A program made the translations under genes and the position numbers. Below the pieces are notes generated by a model, which ran no database searches, was not told where the DNA came from, and saw only the letters and a list, made by a program, of their open reading frames with translations. A stretch of DNA of 64,000 bases from Herbaspirillum rubrisubalbicans (GTDB lineage Bacteria; Pseudomonadota; Gammaproteobacteria; Burkholderiales; Burkholderiaceae_D): NCBI RefSeq assembly GCF_003719195.1, contig NZ_CP024996.1, forward strand, positions 2,914,001 through 2,978,000, read 5' to 3'. Position 1 is the stretch's first letter. Each line of letters opens with the position of its first letter. Of the stretch, positions 34,241 to 41,871 are shown piece by piece.

Positions 34241-34274
34241 CGGCACAGACCATGAGCTACGCTGGTCTGTGCCG
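34241..34274. terminator. Hairpin after the small-protein operon
   Basis: CGGCACAGACCA-N10-TGGTCTGTGCCG, a perfect twelve-base stem starting six bases after the stop of the 53-residue gene. There is no T run, but position and strength suggest it separates this unit from the repeat-protein gene. Confidence 0.55.
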
Positions 34275-34279
34275 ATGAT

Positions 34280-34441
34280 TCAGATGGCCGACTGCGCGGC
34301 TTCCTCGGCCTTTTTGATGAATCTGGTGAAGATAGCGACGTGGTCAAGATCGGCCTTGGCAGCGCTCACTCCCTCCTGAGTCTGAATGGAACGGCTGGCA
34401 CCACCGTCGGCGGAGTTGGCAATCGAAGAGGAACTGATCAT
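34280..34441 (-). CDS. Very small T3SS-region protein (53 residues)
   Basis: Starts MISSSSIANSADGGAS, ends AIFTRFIKKAEEAAQSAI. AAGGAAG lies at the right distance before the ATG. The N-terminus is Ser-rich and the C-terminus is an amphipathic helix, as in small exported T3SS subunits. It is cysteine-free. It is the last of three consecutive small genes (50, 69 and 53 residues) behind one hrp box. Confidence 0.55.
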   Translation of the reverse strand: MISSSSIANSADGGASRSIQTQEGVSAAKADLDHVAIFTRFIKKAEEAAQSAI

Positions 34442-34562
34442 GGTTTCTTCCTTGATGCTGAAAACGGAAGTACGATTTGACGGGACTGGTCGCGCACAGG
34501 GATTGCAGAACGGTGACCCGAAATCGACCTGCAATGTCGAGATACTGAAGAGCTTGACGCGC

Positions 34563-34772
34563 TTATTGCTGATCGTTAACGTTCTTGGCCATGGAGTTAA
34601 AGATTTTCAGTTTGGCTAGTGAGGTTGCTTGCTGCGATACCCACAACTGGAACTCGATGGCCTCGGCAGAACCCTGCTGGGCGGATTGCACCATGGGATT
34701 CGCGCTGTCCATGCGGGAAGCGCCCTGCTGCGCTTGATATGCACTGTCAAGCTGGCTTTGAAATGTGCTCAT
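34563..34772 (-). CDS. Candidate needle/pilus subunit (69 residues)
   Basis: Helical, cysteine-free, with a Gln/Ser/Ala-rich N-terminal half (MSTFQSQLDSAYQAQQGASR) and a hydrophobic C-terminal helix (EFQLWVSQQATSLAKLKIFN). Size and helix-loop-helix layout fit SctF-type subunits (Hrp pilin HrpA or YscF-like needle). HrpA pilins share little sequence, so this is a candidate only. It is co-directional with two other tiny genes under one hrp box. Confidence 0.5.
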   Translation of the reverse strand: MSTFQSQLDSAYQAQQGASRMDSANPMVQSAQQGSAEAIEFQLWVSQQATSLAKLKIFNSMAKNVNDQQ

Positions 34773-34905
34773 GAGATTCCTTCAGTAAGTGGCGGACAGG
34801 TACCGGCGGCGGCCCCATCCGATGTTGATGAGGGGGGGGCGGAACGAGGCCTCCAGCAGGCAGGCTCCCGTTCGCGCCAGAGCTAGAGAATGAAAGTACC
34901 CGCGA

Positions 34906-35058
34906 TCAGATAAGCTGCAAGGAGTTGTCACGCCCCGCCTTGCCCATCTTCAGTTTCGCATTGTCTGCGTCCAGTGCTGTCTTGGCCGCGTCGGTACCTT
35001 CCTGATCGACGATGCCGTGTGCCGCACCCAATGCCGCACCTCCTGCAACTGCTGCCAT
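34906..35058 (-). CDS. Tiny protein (50 residues), candidate pilin-type T3SS subunit
   Basis: Reads MAAVAGGAALGAAHGIVDQE and on to NSLQLI. A textbook GGAGGT lies five bases before the ATG, and a strong hrp box sits 68 bases further upstream, so it is probably a real, highly expressed gene. The Ala/Gly-rich N-terminus and helical rest recall HrpA-type pilins, though these are usually 60-110 residues. No cysteine. Confidence 0.55.
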   Translation of the reverse strand: MAAVAGGAALGAAHGIVDQEGTDAAKTALDADNAKLKMGKAGRDNSLQLI

Positions 35059-35125
35059 AATGACCTCCATAAAAAGTGAGTAAGAAAAGCCGCCGGATAG
35101 CTCGGCACCATCTGACGGTCCTTCA

Positions 35126-35154
35126 TGAGTGGAAGCCGGTGGTACTCCAGTTCC
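35126..35154 (-). promoter_or_regulatory. Hrp box for the small-protein operon
   Basis: Minus strand reads GGAACT-N16-CCACTCA, within the accepted HrpL consensus (C or T at the sixth position). It lies directly after the stop of the 180-residue gene. Confidence 0.8.
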
Positions 35155-35173
35155 ATCTATGCACGCTGCCCTA

Positions 35174-35716
35174 CTACTGCTGCAGCATCTTGATCAGAAG
35201 ATGATCAGAGGAAGCAGCACTGGTGTCCGGATCATTCGGATCCCAGACTTCGTTGCTCCAGTTAACCAGGCTGCCCATGACCAGGTCCTCGGCCAGTTCC
35301 CTGCCGTTCCTGATCAATGATTCGCCATCGCGCGAGATTTTCATCAGGGTACGCAGATCCATTTCTTCGGACTGATCGCTGGCTTGAACCGCAGGCTTGA
35401 CCAAGACCGCAAACACCTGGTCGATCACGGCCGACATGCCTTCCTGGAGCTGCTTGCGCAGCAGCTCCATCTCCTGCTCGGACAGACCGATATTTTTGAG
35501 CGCGTCCAGTTGCCGCTCCCCCTGTTGCTCCTGTTGAAGCGGGCGTCCCGGGCCTCCTTCCTCACCGCTATGTGCAGCTTGCGCGAGGGCAGCAAAGTCG
35601 GTGCCGCCGACCAATTCTTCGGGCCGAATCGGCAGATGACTGTAGATGCGCTCCAGCGGACCTTCTCCATGCGGATCGGGATAGGAGAAGTAGGTCGTCA
35701 ATGCATCACGTTCCAT
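35174..35716 (-). CDS. Hypothetical T3SS-linked protein, paralogue of the gene at 19004-19429
   Basis: 180 residues, acidic, no cysteine. The last 50 residues match the paralogue at 19004-19429 (GRELAEDLVMGSLVNW, then WDPNDPD). The N-terminal part (LTTYFSYPDPHGEGPLERIY) is unique. GGAAGG precedes the start. It lies directly after the J-domain gene in the same direction, so it could be that effector's chaperone or a secreted partner. Not recognised. Confidence 0.7.
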   Translation of the reverse strand: MERDALTTYFSYPDPHGEGPLERIYSHLPIRPEELVGGTDFAALAQAAHSGEEGGPGRPLQQEQQGERQLDALKNIGLSEQEMELLRKQLQEGMSAVIDQVFAVLVKPAVQASDQSEEMDLRTLMKISRDGESLIRNGRELAEDLVMGSLVNWSNEVWDPNDPDTSAASSDHLLIKMLQQ

Positions 35717-35731
35717 GTTGAACCTTCCGTT

Positions 35732-36952
35732 TCAAAGCTGCACATAGGCAGGGCTCGACAGGAACTTGTAGGCAGCATCGATCTTTGCGTACATCTGCTG
35801 CGCTTGCTCTTTTTCCTGGTCGCTTTTTCCTGCCTGCTTATCGGGATGCCAGCGCAAGGTCAGCATCCTGAATTGCGTTCTGATCTTGCCTTGGTCCCGT
35901 TCTCCCGGCTCCAGACCCAGCGCGGCCAGCGATTCCTGCGCCAGCTTGTTCAAGTCCTGGCCCACGTATTCCTGATCGGCGAAGCGGGATGGATCGGACT
36001 CTGCATTGACCTCGATGAAAATGTGACCGGTGACATGATCCTTGACCGTGCGTTCCTGCCCAGCGCCATCCGCGCAGGTCCTCCAGTCCGACTTCGAGTG
36101 ATGTGCACCGGTAGACGGATTGTAGGTGTCGTGCCAGTTGTTCTTGGTCAGTTCATCATAGGTTGTGCGCGAAACGACTCCGTTCTGATCTGGCTTGCTC
36201 CAGCCAGTACGACGAAAATGCAGTTGTAGGCCGGGATGGCGATAGGTCGTCCATTCGGTATTGCCGACGTGATCCTGGATCATGCCGACAAACCAGCCAT
36301 GCTTATCGGGAATGCTTGGCGAGAAAACCCTGAAATGCCGCAGCGGTGGCCCTTCATGTCGACTCGTCGTCCAATGGCGCTTGAGATGACGCTTGAGATG
36401 ATGCTCGATCTCTTCACGCTGCTGCCAGCCATTGCCTGCACTTTTCCAGTCGCTCACCGAGATGCGCGTACCCGTGCTGACATCATGGGTGCCGTGCCAT
36501 TTCACGCCCTGGCTGTGCCATACCACTCTTTCCATCCTTGCCTTCTTGTCGAATTGCGCACCCGGCAGAATGGTCGCGCCCAGAGGAAGTACGGCACGCC
36601 AGTGAAGATGAATGGCGCGCTCTGCATCATGCGGTTGATGACTGTTGTAGATCCCGTATTGCTTGAGCTTGCCATAGAGATCCTGGATCAGCGTAGTCAT
36701 CTGCACCTGCAATTCTCCCAGCCGCTGGCGCGCCACGGCATAAGCCTGTTGCGCAGCCGGATGGCTGCGCAGGCGCTGAGCCAGGCCAGCGGCATCGAAC
36801 TGGGTACATTTCTTGGCCCAGGTACTGTTGCGCATTGCACTAAACGAAGACGATATCCTGGCCGCACCACCGCGAATTCTGGTGCCAGCTTCACCGCGTG
36901 GCGAGAGATAGTCGCTGATCGATCTGAAACTGAAATTGTTATGAATGGGCAT
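35732..36952 (-). CDS. Candidate T3SS effector with C-terminal J domain
   Basis: 406 residues. The last ~70 form a DnaJ-type J domain with the invariant HPD at about 369-371 (LTLRWHPDKQAG) and the helix AQQMYAKIDAAYKFLSS. There is no Gly/Phe linker or zinc domain, so it is not a housekeeping DnaJ. A C-terminal J domain on a longer unrelated protein is the layout of P. syringae effector HopI1, which recruits host Hsp70. The middle is rich in Trp/His (VVWHSQGVKWHGTHDVSTGT). The start MPIHNNFS has AAGGACAGG before it, with a candidate hrp box about 56 bases upstream. Confidence 0.75.
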   Translation of the reverse strand: MPIHNNFSFRSISDYLSPRGEAGTRIRGGAARISSSFSAMRNSTWAKKCTQFDAAGLAQRLRSHPAAQQAYAVARQRLGELQVQMTTLIQDLYGKLKQYGIYNSHQPHDAERAIHLHWRAVLPLGATILPGAQFDKKARMERVVWHSQGVKWHGTHDVSTGTRISVSDWKSAGNGWQQREEIEHHLKRHLKRHWTTSRHEGPPLRHFRVFSPSIPDKHGWFVGMIQDHVGNTEWTTYRHPGLQLHFRRTGWSKPDQNGVVSRTTYDELTKNNWHDTYNPSTGAHHSKSDWRTCADGAGQERTVKDHVTGHIFIEVNAESDPSRFADQEYVGQDLNKLAQESLAALGLEPGERDQGKIRTQFRMLTLRWHPDKQAGKSDQEKEQAQQMYAKIDAAYKFLSSPAYVQL

Positions 36953-37007
36953 CCTGTCCTTCCCTGAAAAAGAGGCAGTGCGAAGAGCACATCGCCGAAC
37001 TGATTTC

Positions 37008-37035
37008 TCAGTCGCCACAGCCTTGCTCCGGTTCC
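37008..37035 (-). promoter_or_regulatory. Candidate hrp box for the J-domain gene
   Basis: Minus strand reads GGAACC-N15-CGACTGA, one mismatch to CCACNNA. It is divergent from the plus-strand box at 37095-37123. Confidence 0.5.
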
Positions 37036-37094
37036 ATTGATGACGCGCCGGCGTCCATGTGGCGAGGCTTCGCGACGAAATGGAAGTGCCTCAC

Positions 37095-37123
37095 GGAACT
37101 GTTGCAGCCCGGATTGCAACCTA
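37095..37123 (+). promoter_or_regulatory. Candidate hrp box for the harpin-like gene
   Basis: Plus strand reads GGAACT-N16-CAACCTA, one mismatch to CCACNNA, 46 bases upstream of the start at 37169. Confidence 0.5.
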
Positions 37124-37168
37124 TCGGGGCAGTAATGATGTTCCCTTCAACTCTTACAAGGAAATAAC

Positions 37169-37591
37169 ATGAGCTTAGGTATCTCGTCGTCTAGCAGCGT
37201 CAGCAGCATCCCGACCGGCGCTGAAATGGATTCGTTCTCGTCGACCCTGAAAAATGCATCTTCCGGCGACCTGCTCAAGGCCCTGGGCAAGGATGGCATG
37301 GAGCCATGGCAGAAGGATGCCATCGTCAAGGAGCTGGAAAATCGAGCGCAGCAGGCACAGAAATCGGATTCCAACAACGGTGCCAATGGCGCCAACGGTG
37401 GTGGTGGCGGCGGCGGTGGTGACGATGACGATATCAAGAAGCTGCTCAAGAAACTGACCAAAGGCACCATCAGTCCGCAAGAAGAGCAAAAGCTGGCCGG
37501 CGCCCTGGGCGTGGACACCAAGACCTTGGATGCAGCCAAAGGTGGCGACGCCGGCGGTGACTCTGGCGGCGGTGACATCAAGGGCGGCTGA
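37169..37591 (+). CDS. Harpin-like protein
   Basis: 140 residues, cysteine-free, hydrophilic, with a Ser-rich N-terminus (MSLGISSSSSVSSIPTGAEM), two helices (DLLKALGKDGMEPWQKDAIV; DDIKKLLKKLTKGTISPQEE) and Gly/Asn-rich stretches including eight consecutive Gly. These are the hallmarks of harpins (HrpN, Hpa1/HpaG, PopA): small, Gly-rich, Cys-free, secreted helper proteins. AAGGAAATAAC precedes the ATG. Two hairpins follow the stop. Confidence 0.75.
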   Translation: MSLGISSSSSVSSIPTGAEMDSFSSTLKNASSGDLLKALGKDGMEPWQKDAIVKELENRAQQAQKSDSNNGANGANGGGGGGGGDDDDIKKLLKKLTKGTISPQEEQKLAGALGVDTKTLDAAKGGDAGGDSGGGDIKGG

Positions 37592-37634
37592 TCCCTTTGG
37601 CGCTGTTTGCGATGGCTCGGTCCGACTAGTCATC

Positions 37635-37702
37635 GCGCCACCTGTGCGGTATCGGCAGGTGGCGCAGCAATCCAATGATGATCCCGCGATGCCGGGATCA
37701 TC
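37635..37702. terminator. Two hairpins after the harpin-like gene
   Basis: GCGCCACCTG-N11-CAGGTGGCGC (37635-37665) and GATGATCCCG-N6-CGGGATCATC (37677-37702), the latter followed by CTTTG and a T-rich stretch. They lie between convergent genes and probably terminate the harpin transcript. Confidence 0.65.
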
Positions 37703-37761
37703 CTTTGCGGCTATTTTTCCCCGAAAAGGAACAGCGCTGCGTGTGAATGTTTCTTCCTCCC

Positions 37762-38211
37762 TCAGATTCCCGCCTCGTCCTCTCCAAAGAGATAGTAGTC
37801 CCGACGCCAGCGCAGTGCCAGGCTCACCAGGAAATCAAACAATTCCAGGGTCGATTCAAGTGTCGCCGAACTCAGTGAAAAGCGGCATATGAGGAAGATG
37901 CTGTCCTTCTGCGCCTGGTAGGTGAAGGCCGGGCAGTTGGCGTTGAAGAGATACATGTTGGTCTCCAGCAGACGCAGCAATACCTGCTCCCGCTGCAAGC
38001 GTGGCAGCGGGCCGAACTCGCAATACAGCAGCACGCTGTCGGGCACGATCAGCCCACCGTGATAGAGGTTCAGTTCTACCCCGTTTACTTGCATGGTGGT
38101 GGCCTGGTGCAGGCTGCCCTGCAGTGGCAGGCTGAAATGCGCGCCCAGTTGTTCAATCAAGTGGCGGTAACGGCTGATCATCATTTTTGCTTGTTGTTGT
38201 GGTGAACCCAT
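37762..38211 (-). CDS. Class I T3SS chaperone (CesT family), copy 1
   Basis: 149 residues from MGSPQQQAKM. The chaperone fold pattern is visible: N-terminal helix (RYRHLIEQLGAHF), strands (GVELNLYHGGLIVPDSVLLY; DSIFLICRFSL), the LLRLLETNMYLFNA helix and a C-terminal helix. It is a paralogue of the chaperone at 41872-42366, sharing LLETN and flanking residues. I chose this start because the longer frame runs into the perfect hairpin at 38235-38284. It lies after a 41-residue gene. Confidence 0.8.
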   Translation of the reverse strand: MGSPQQQAKMMISRYRHLIEQLGAHFSLPLQGSLHQATTMQVNGVELNLYHGGLIVPDSVLLYCEFGPLPRLQREQVLLRLLETNMYLFNANCPAFTYQAQKDSIFLICRFSLSSATLESTLELFDFLVSLALRWRRDYYLFGEDEAGI

Positions 38212-38234
38212 GTCGGCCAAGGAGGGCGCTGTGT

Positions 38235-38284
38235 CTGCAGGCCGGAGCTGGCACATCCTTGGACGTGCCAGCTCCGGCCTGCAG
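38235..38284. repeat. Perfect 20-base inverted repeat
   Basis: Left arm CTGCAGGCCGGAGCTGGCAC (38235-38254), ten-base loop, right arm 38265-38284 exactly complementary. It lies between the 41-residue gene and the chaperone gene, with no T run on either side. It could be an intra-operon processing or attenuation hairpin, or a remnant insertion. Confidence 0.9.
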
Positions 38285-38286
38285 TC

Positions 38287-38412
38287 CTACTTGATGTCTT
38301 CCGGTTTGGGAATACTGTCTTCCACGGATCCCTTGATGAAGGTACCCACGGGGTCCATCAAGGTTTCCAGTGGATGAGTCAGTGCGTGGACCAGACCGCC
38401 GATTAGCGACAT
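38287..38412 (-). CDS. Tiny protein upstream of the chaperone gene (41 residues)
   Basis: Reads MSLIGGLVHALTHPLETLMD and ends KPEDIK. AAGGAG lies seven bases before the ATG, and a candidate hrp box lies about 50 bases upstream, so it is probably translated. It is cysteine-free, amphipathic at the N-terminus and acidic at the end. I do not recognise it; it may be a small secreted substrate of the adjacent chaperone. Confidence 0.5.
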   Translation of the reverse strand: MSLIGGLVHALTHPLETLMDPVGTFIKGSVEDSIPKPEDIK

Positions 38413-38459
38413 GATGTACTCCTTTGCTTGAAGTTAGATCGACTCGACATGAGTCGACA

Positions 38460-38488
38460 TAAGTGAGTGTTGCACTGCGCAGGGTTCC
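38460..38488 (-). promoter_or_regulatory. Candidate hrp box for the 41-residue gene and chaperone
   Basis: Minus strand reads GGAACC-N16-TCACTTA, one mismatch. Confidence 0.55.
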
Positions 38489-38602
38489 CTCTCTTGCGTC
38501 GATCATTCGCGGTTTCAGCATAGTTACGCGCCCGCGCGCCCTCTCCCCTATCTACCGTTCACGGCCTGAGCGCCTGCCTGGTCCCATTTCACCGCAGCCC
38601 AT

Positions 38603-38631
38603 GGAACCAGCTCTTTTCGCGTCTCTACTCA
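38603..38631 (+). promoter_or_regulatory. Candidate hrp box for the ATP-grasp/racemase/chaperone unit
   Basis: Plus strand reads GGAACC-N16-CTACTCA, one mismatch. Confidence 0.55.
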
Positions 38632-38790
38632 ATAGCGCGGGTTCAAGAAATTTCCCGTCATCCAACCCGGAGACACCTTTTGGCGTGACATGCACACACC
38701 GCCCTCCCATTGGCGCGGACATGCCGCTGTTACACGGCAACTATCTTCGGTTCATCAAGCAATTCACAGAATACAAAGGTTAGAAAAAAA

Positions 38791-40632
38791 ATGGCTCACA
38801 TTCCTTCCACCAGTGGCGTCAAGCGCGACTATGACGATTACGCCGGCACCCCGCCTCAATCCCCCTCCCGCGCTACTACGCCGACTGAAACCGGCGGCAC
38901 GCCCCGGGTTTCCGGCTCCGACTCGCGTGCCTCCGCGCTGCGTTCGGTCACCGATCCCGTTGTCGCCGAGATTCTGCAGAACATCACCGGCAAGGACGAT
39001 GGCCTAGCGGCCAAGAACCTGACGCTGTTGCAAAAGCGCCTGGGCTCTGGCTTCGTCAAGATGATGACCAGTCCCGGCGTCGCCGATCTGGTACGCGACG
39101 TCAAACTGGAACAGAACTTCGAGACCCAGCGCGGCCAGGACGCGGCGCTGGCCAAGCATTTTGGTGACGCCTCGGCAGTACCACTGCCTGCGAACATCAA
39201 CCCGACCGAATTCGTGGTGGCGCCGCTGGATATCATGCCCTACAAGGTGCGCGACTCCAGCGAGTTCCGCGCCACCCTGCTGGAGCTCAATGGCACTGGC
39301 TACGGCAACATCACCACCATGGAACCCAATACCTTGGACACGGTGATGAGTTCGTTTGGCAATGTCAGCCACATCCTCGAAAAAGAACCGACGGCGCTGT
39401 TCCTGGTCGCCTGTTCGGGACGTGAAGATCCGCCGGCATTCGGCCAGAGCAAGAAGATCCATGAGAAGCTGATGATCGCCAATGCCATGCAGACCACCAT
39501 CTCGCAGGCACAGCAGGAGCAGGCCGAGAAGACCGGCCAGCCGGTCCTGGGCGTCCAGGTGCTTGGCATCGACAGCTTTGACGCCGACGCCCTGGTCATG
39601 AAGGATGGCAAGCCGGTCATCGAGAACAGCAAGGCGTTGGAGAAACCGGGGCGCGACAAGGATGGCGTGGAAAAGATGAAGACCATCCTCAATGGCCACA
39701 ACTGGGAAAACCCCACCCAACCTACCGTGCTGGTCGGCTATACCGCGCAACTGGCCAAGGCCATCGAGATCCAGGACGGCACGCCCTTCCTCAATGGCCG
39801 TAAAGTCAGCTTCATCGGCAACGATCGCCTGGTCCTGAACATCAATGCGCTCAATGAGAATAGCGGCAAGAAACTCGATACGAGCAAATTCACCTCCAAC
39901 AACATCAGCTATGTGCCGGCCGCCTCCAAGGGCCATGCCTACGCCTTTACCAACCAGTTCAACAAGGCTGAAGGTGCCGCCTACCCAGGCTTCTCGCGCG
40001 AGATCGTCAACCGCCAGGCTTCCACGCTGGAAGACGTAGAGAAGGAGGTCCTGAGTATGCTGGCCGAGGGCAAGCGCGTCATCATCAAGCCCAGTGGCAC
40101 TGGCCATGGCGACGGTATCCGTGCCTTCGACATCGCCGAAAAGGAAACCCCGGAACTGATCCGCCAGGAAATCAAGGAGTCCTACGAATCCGTCAAGGGC
40201 ACCTACGGCGACCGTGGCGGTTTCCCGTACACCATCTCCGAATACCTGACCGCTGATCGCGTCTCCAAGGACGATTCGCCGCTGAAGTCGATGAAGTACG
40301 AATTCCGTGTGGCCGTGTATTCGGATTACTCGGACAAGGAAAAGGGGCCGCAGCTCAAGGCCGTGCCGGCGATCATCAAGATCGATGGTGGCTCCAAGCT
40401 GCGAGAGGGTGAAAGCGGCGACTTCTCCAAGAGCTTCGCCAGCGTTTCGGCACAGGTCCTGGCCACCGGCCTGCCCGCTTCGGAATTCATGAAGCCGCTA
40501 TGCAGCGAAGCCACTCTGGATCTGGTCGGCGTGAGCAAGGAAGAGATGACCGACCTGTGCAAGTGGTCCACTCGCCTGGTAGCGCACATCCTGACCAATG
40601 TAGACCAGAGCGACACCATCCTGGACAAGTGA
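38791..40632 (+). CDS. ATP-grasp-like protein with disordered N-terminus, candidate effector
   Basis: 613 residues. The first ~55 are Ser/Thr/Pro-rich and contain SGVKRDYDDY and TPPQSPSRATTP, fitting a type III secretion signal. The C-terminal ~300 have ATP-grasp-like features: LAEGKRVIIKPSGTGHGDGI, a later ISEYL and YEFRVAVYSDY. That would make it a ligase joining a carboxylate to an amine. The following genes are an Asp/Glu-racemase-like protein and a chaperone, so the three may form one system. It starts after a weak ribosome site, AAAGGTTAG plus A-run. Confidence 0.6.
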   Translation: MAHIPSTSGVKRDYDDYAGTPPQSPSRATTPTETGGTPRVSGSDSRASALRSVTDPVVAEILQNITGKDDGLAAKNLTLLQKRLGSGFVKMMTSPGVADLVRDVKLEQNFETQRGQDAALAKHFGDASAVPLPANINPTEFVVAPLDIMPYKVRDSSEFRATLLELNGTGYGNITTMEPNTLDTVMSSFGNVSHILEKEPTALFLVACSGREDPPAFGQSKKIHEKLMIANAMQTTISQAQQEQAEKTGQPVLGVQVLGIDSFDADALVMKDGKPVIENSKALEKPGRDKDGVEKMKTILNGHNWENPTQPTVLVGYTAQLAKAIEIQDGTPFLNGRKVSFIGNDRLVLNINALNENSGKKLDTSKFTSNNISYVPAASKGHAYAFTNQFNKAEGAAYPGFSREIVNRQASTLEDVEKEVLSMLAEGKRVIIKPSGTGHGDGIRAFDIAEKETPELIRQEIKESYESVKGTYGDRGGFPYTISEYLTADRVSKDDSPLKSMKYEFRVAVYSDYSDKEKGPQLKAVPAIIKIDGGSKLREGESGDFSKSFASVSAQVLATGLPASEFMKPLCSEATLDLVGVSKEEMTDLCKWSTRLVAHILTNVDQSDTILDK

Positions 40633-40745
40633 TCTAAGAGGAGCCAGGCAGCGCGATCCTGTGCGGCCGACCGATGCCAAGCGCGCACCGGGACGCCGCA
40701 CGTGGGTTGTGCCCTCTCCCATCCATTCGACTTATAGGTAATAAC

Positions 40746-41840
40746 ATGGCTGCCATTTCCCATCACTCACCAGGCGATACCAGCCTGGCGAGCTCCTCTG
40801 CACAATCTCCGGTACAGGAGCGCACTCCCAGTTTGCAAGCCCGCCTGGTTCCATGGGGCCCTGCGCTGCAACTGAATAACGACGACATCTATCCCATTCT
40901 TGAAAAGACCTGGGAGAAAAACTTCGACCTGGGCAGTACTTTCAGGGAAGGTTCCTCGCCCAAGCGCCTGCGCACGGAAGATATCGACACGGCCCAGGTG
41001 CCGCTGCCACCCTGCGTGAACTTCGTCCCGGTCGGCGTGGTCGGCGGCATGGGCCCGGAAGCGACGCTGGACCTCACCCAGAAACTGTTCAAGACAGCCA
41101 AGGAAGTGGGCGACCCCAAGTCCGACCAGGACCATATGCAGGTCATCACGATGAATATCCCCAATCTGATCAAAGACCGCACCGCCTATCTCAACAGCTT
41201 CACGGGCGACCGCAACAATCCTGACGAATGGCGTGCCCATCTGCTCAAGAACGATCCCAACAACCCGTATCACGGCTCGCTTGCCGTGGCCCAGGCGTGC
41301 GTGGCAGCCGGCGCACATTTCCTGATCTTTCCTTGCAACACCTTTCACGCCTACCATGGTGTGCTGTCTGAAAAACTGAAGGTGCCGCTGCTGCACATCG
41401 CCGAAGCAACCATGTGGGCGCTCAGAAAGCAGAATCTTGATCCCGACAAGTCGGTCGGTCTGCTGGCCACCAGCGGCACCATCGATAGCAAGCTCTACCA
41501 GACCACCGCGACCCGGATGGAGCAGTATGGCTGCCCCCGGATCAAGTGGGCACTGCCCTCACCGACATCACAGAAGGAACACGTGATGGCGGGCATCTAT
41601 GAGGGTGTCAAGTTCGGCGACATGGAAAAGGGAACGGAACTACTGGACAAGGCGGTTCAGGAACTGGCCAAGGATCATGCACTCTCTGCGGTGGTGGAAG
41701 GATGTACCGAAATCCCCTTGGCGCTGAAGGACAAGGATTACGGCGATATCAAACTGATTGACCCGACCCAGTCGCTGGCCGAGATGGCCGTCGAATTTTC
41801 CCGCAACCTGGCCCGACTGGAAACCAAGTTTGCACGCTAG
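40746..41840 (+). CDS. Asp/Glu racemase-like protein with N-terminal extension, candidate effector
   Basis: 364 residues. Residues 95-364 are an aspartate/glutamate racemase fold: GVVGGMGPEATLDL, first catalytic Cys in FPCNTFH (Cys197) and second in GCTEIPL (Cys320), so both catalytic cysteines are present. The first ~90 residues are an extra Ser/Gln-rich segment with SPKRLRTED, absent from housekeeping racemases and suited to a secretion signal. It may racemise or isomerise an acidic amino acid, perhaps making a substrate for the ATP-grasp protein. Confidence 0.75.
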   Translation: MAAISHHSPGDTSLASSSAQSPVQERTPSLQARLVPWGPALQLNNDDIYPILEKTWEKNFDLGSTFREGSSPKRLRTEDIDTAQVPLPPCVNFVPVGVVGGMGPEATLDLTQKLFKTAKEVGDPKSDQDHMQVITMNIPNLIKDRTAYLNSFTGDRNNPDEWRAHLLKNDPNNPYHGSLAVAQACVAAGAHFLIFPCNTFHAYHGVLSEKLKVPLLHIAEATMWALRKQNLDPDKSVGLLATSGTIDSKLYQTTATRMEQYGCPRIKWALPSPTSQKEHVMAGIYEGVKFGDMEKGTELLDKAVQELAKDHALSAVVEGCTEIPLALKDKDYGDIKLIDPTQSLAEMAVEFSRNLARLETKFAR

Positions 41841-41871
41841 GCCAGGATATTGAACAGCAACGAGGTCATCC

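Larger units (their letters stand above)
33885..34279. promoter_or_regulatory. Leader region of the repeat-protein gene
   Basis: 395 bases without a convincing gene between two minus-strand genes. It contains a hairpin at 34241-34274 and a candidate hrp box at 34006-34033, leaving a leader of about 115 bases before the start at 33884. A plus-strand frame (33900-34211) has no ribosome site and unlikely composition. Confidence 0.5.
38413..38790. promoter_or_regulatory. Divergent control region with two opposed hrp boxes
   Basis: 378 bases without a credible gene. It holds a minus-strand hrp box (38460-38488), a plus-strand hrp box (38603-38631) and a short inverted repeat TCGACTC-N5-GAGTCGA (about 38439-38457). 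The plus-strand leader is about 155 bases and ends in a run of A just before the ATG at 38791. Confidence 0.6.

Noticed and set aside
39004..40107. A 367-codon minus-strand frame inside the ATP-grasp gene
   Set aside because: Antisense shadow of a gene with better codon use, an hrp box and a matching operon.
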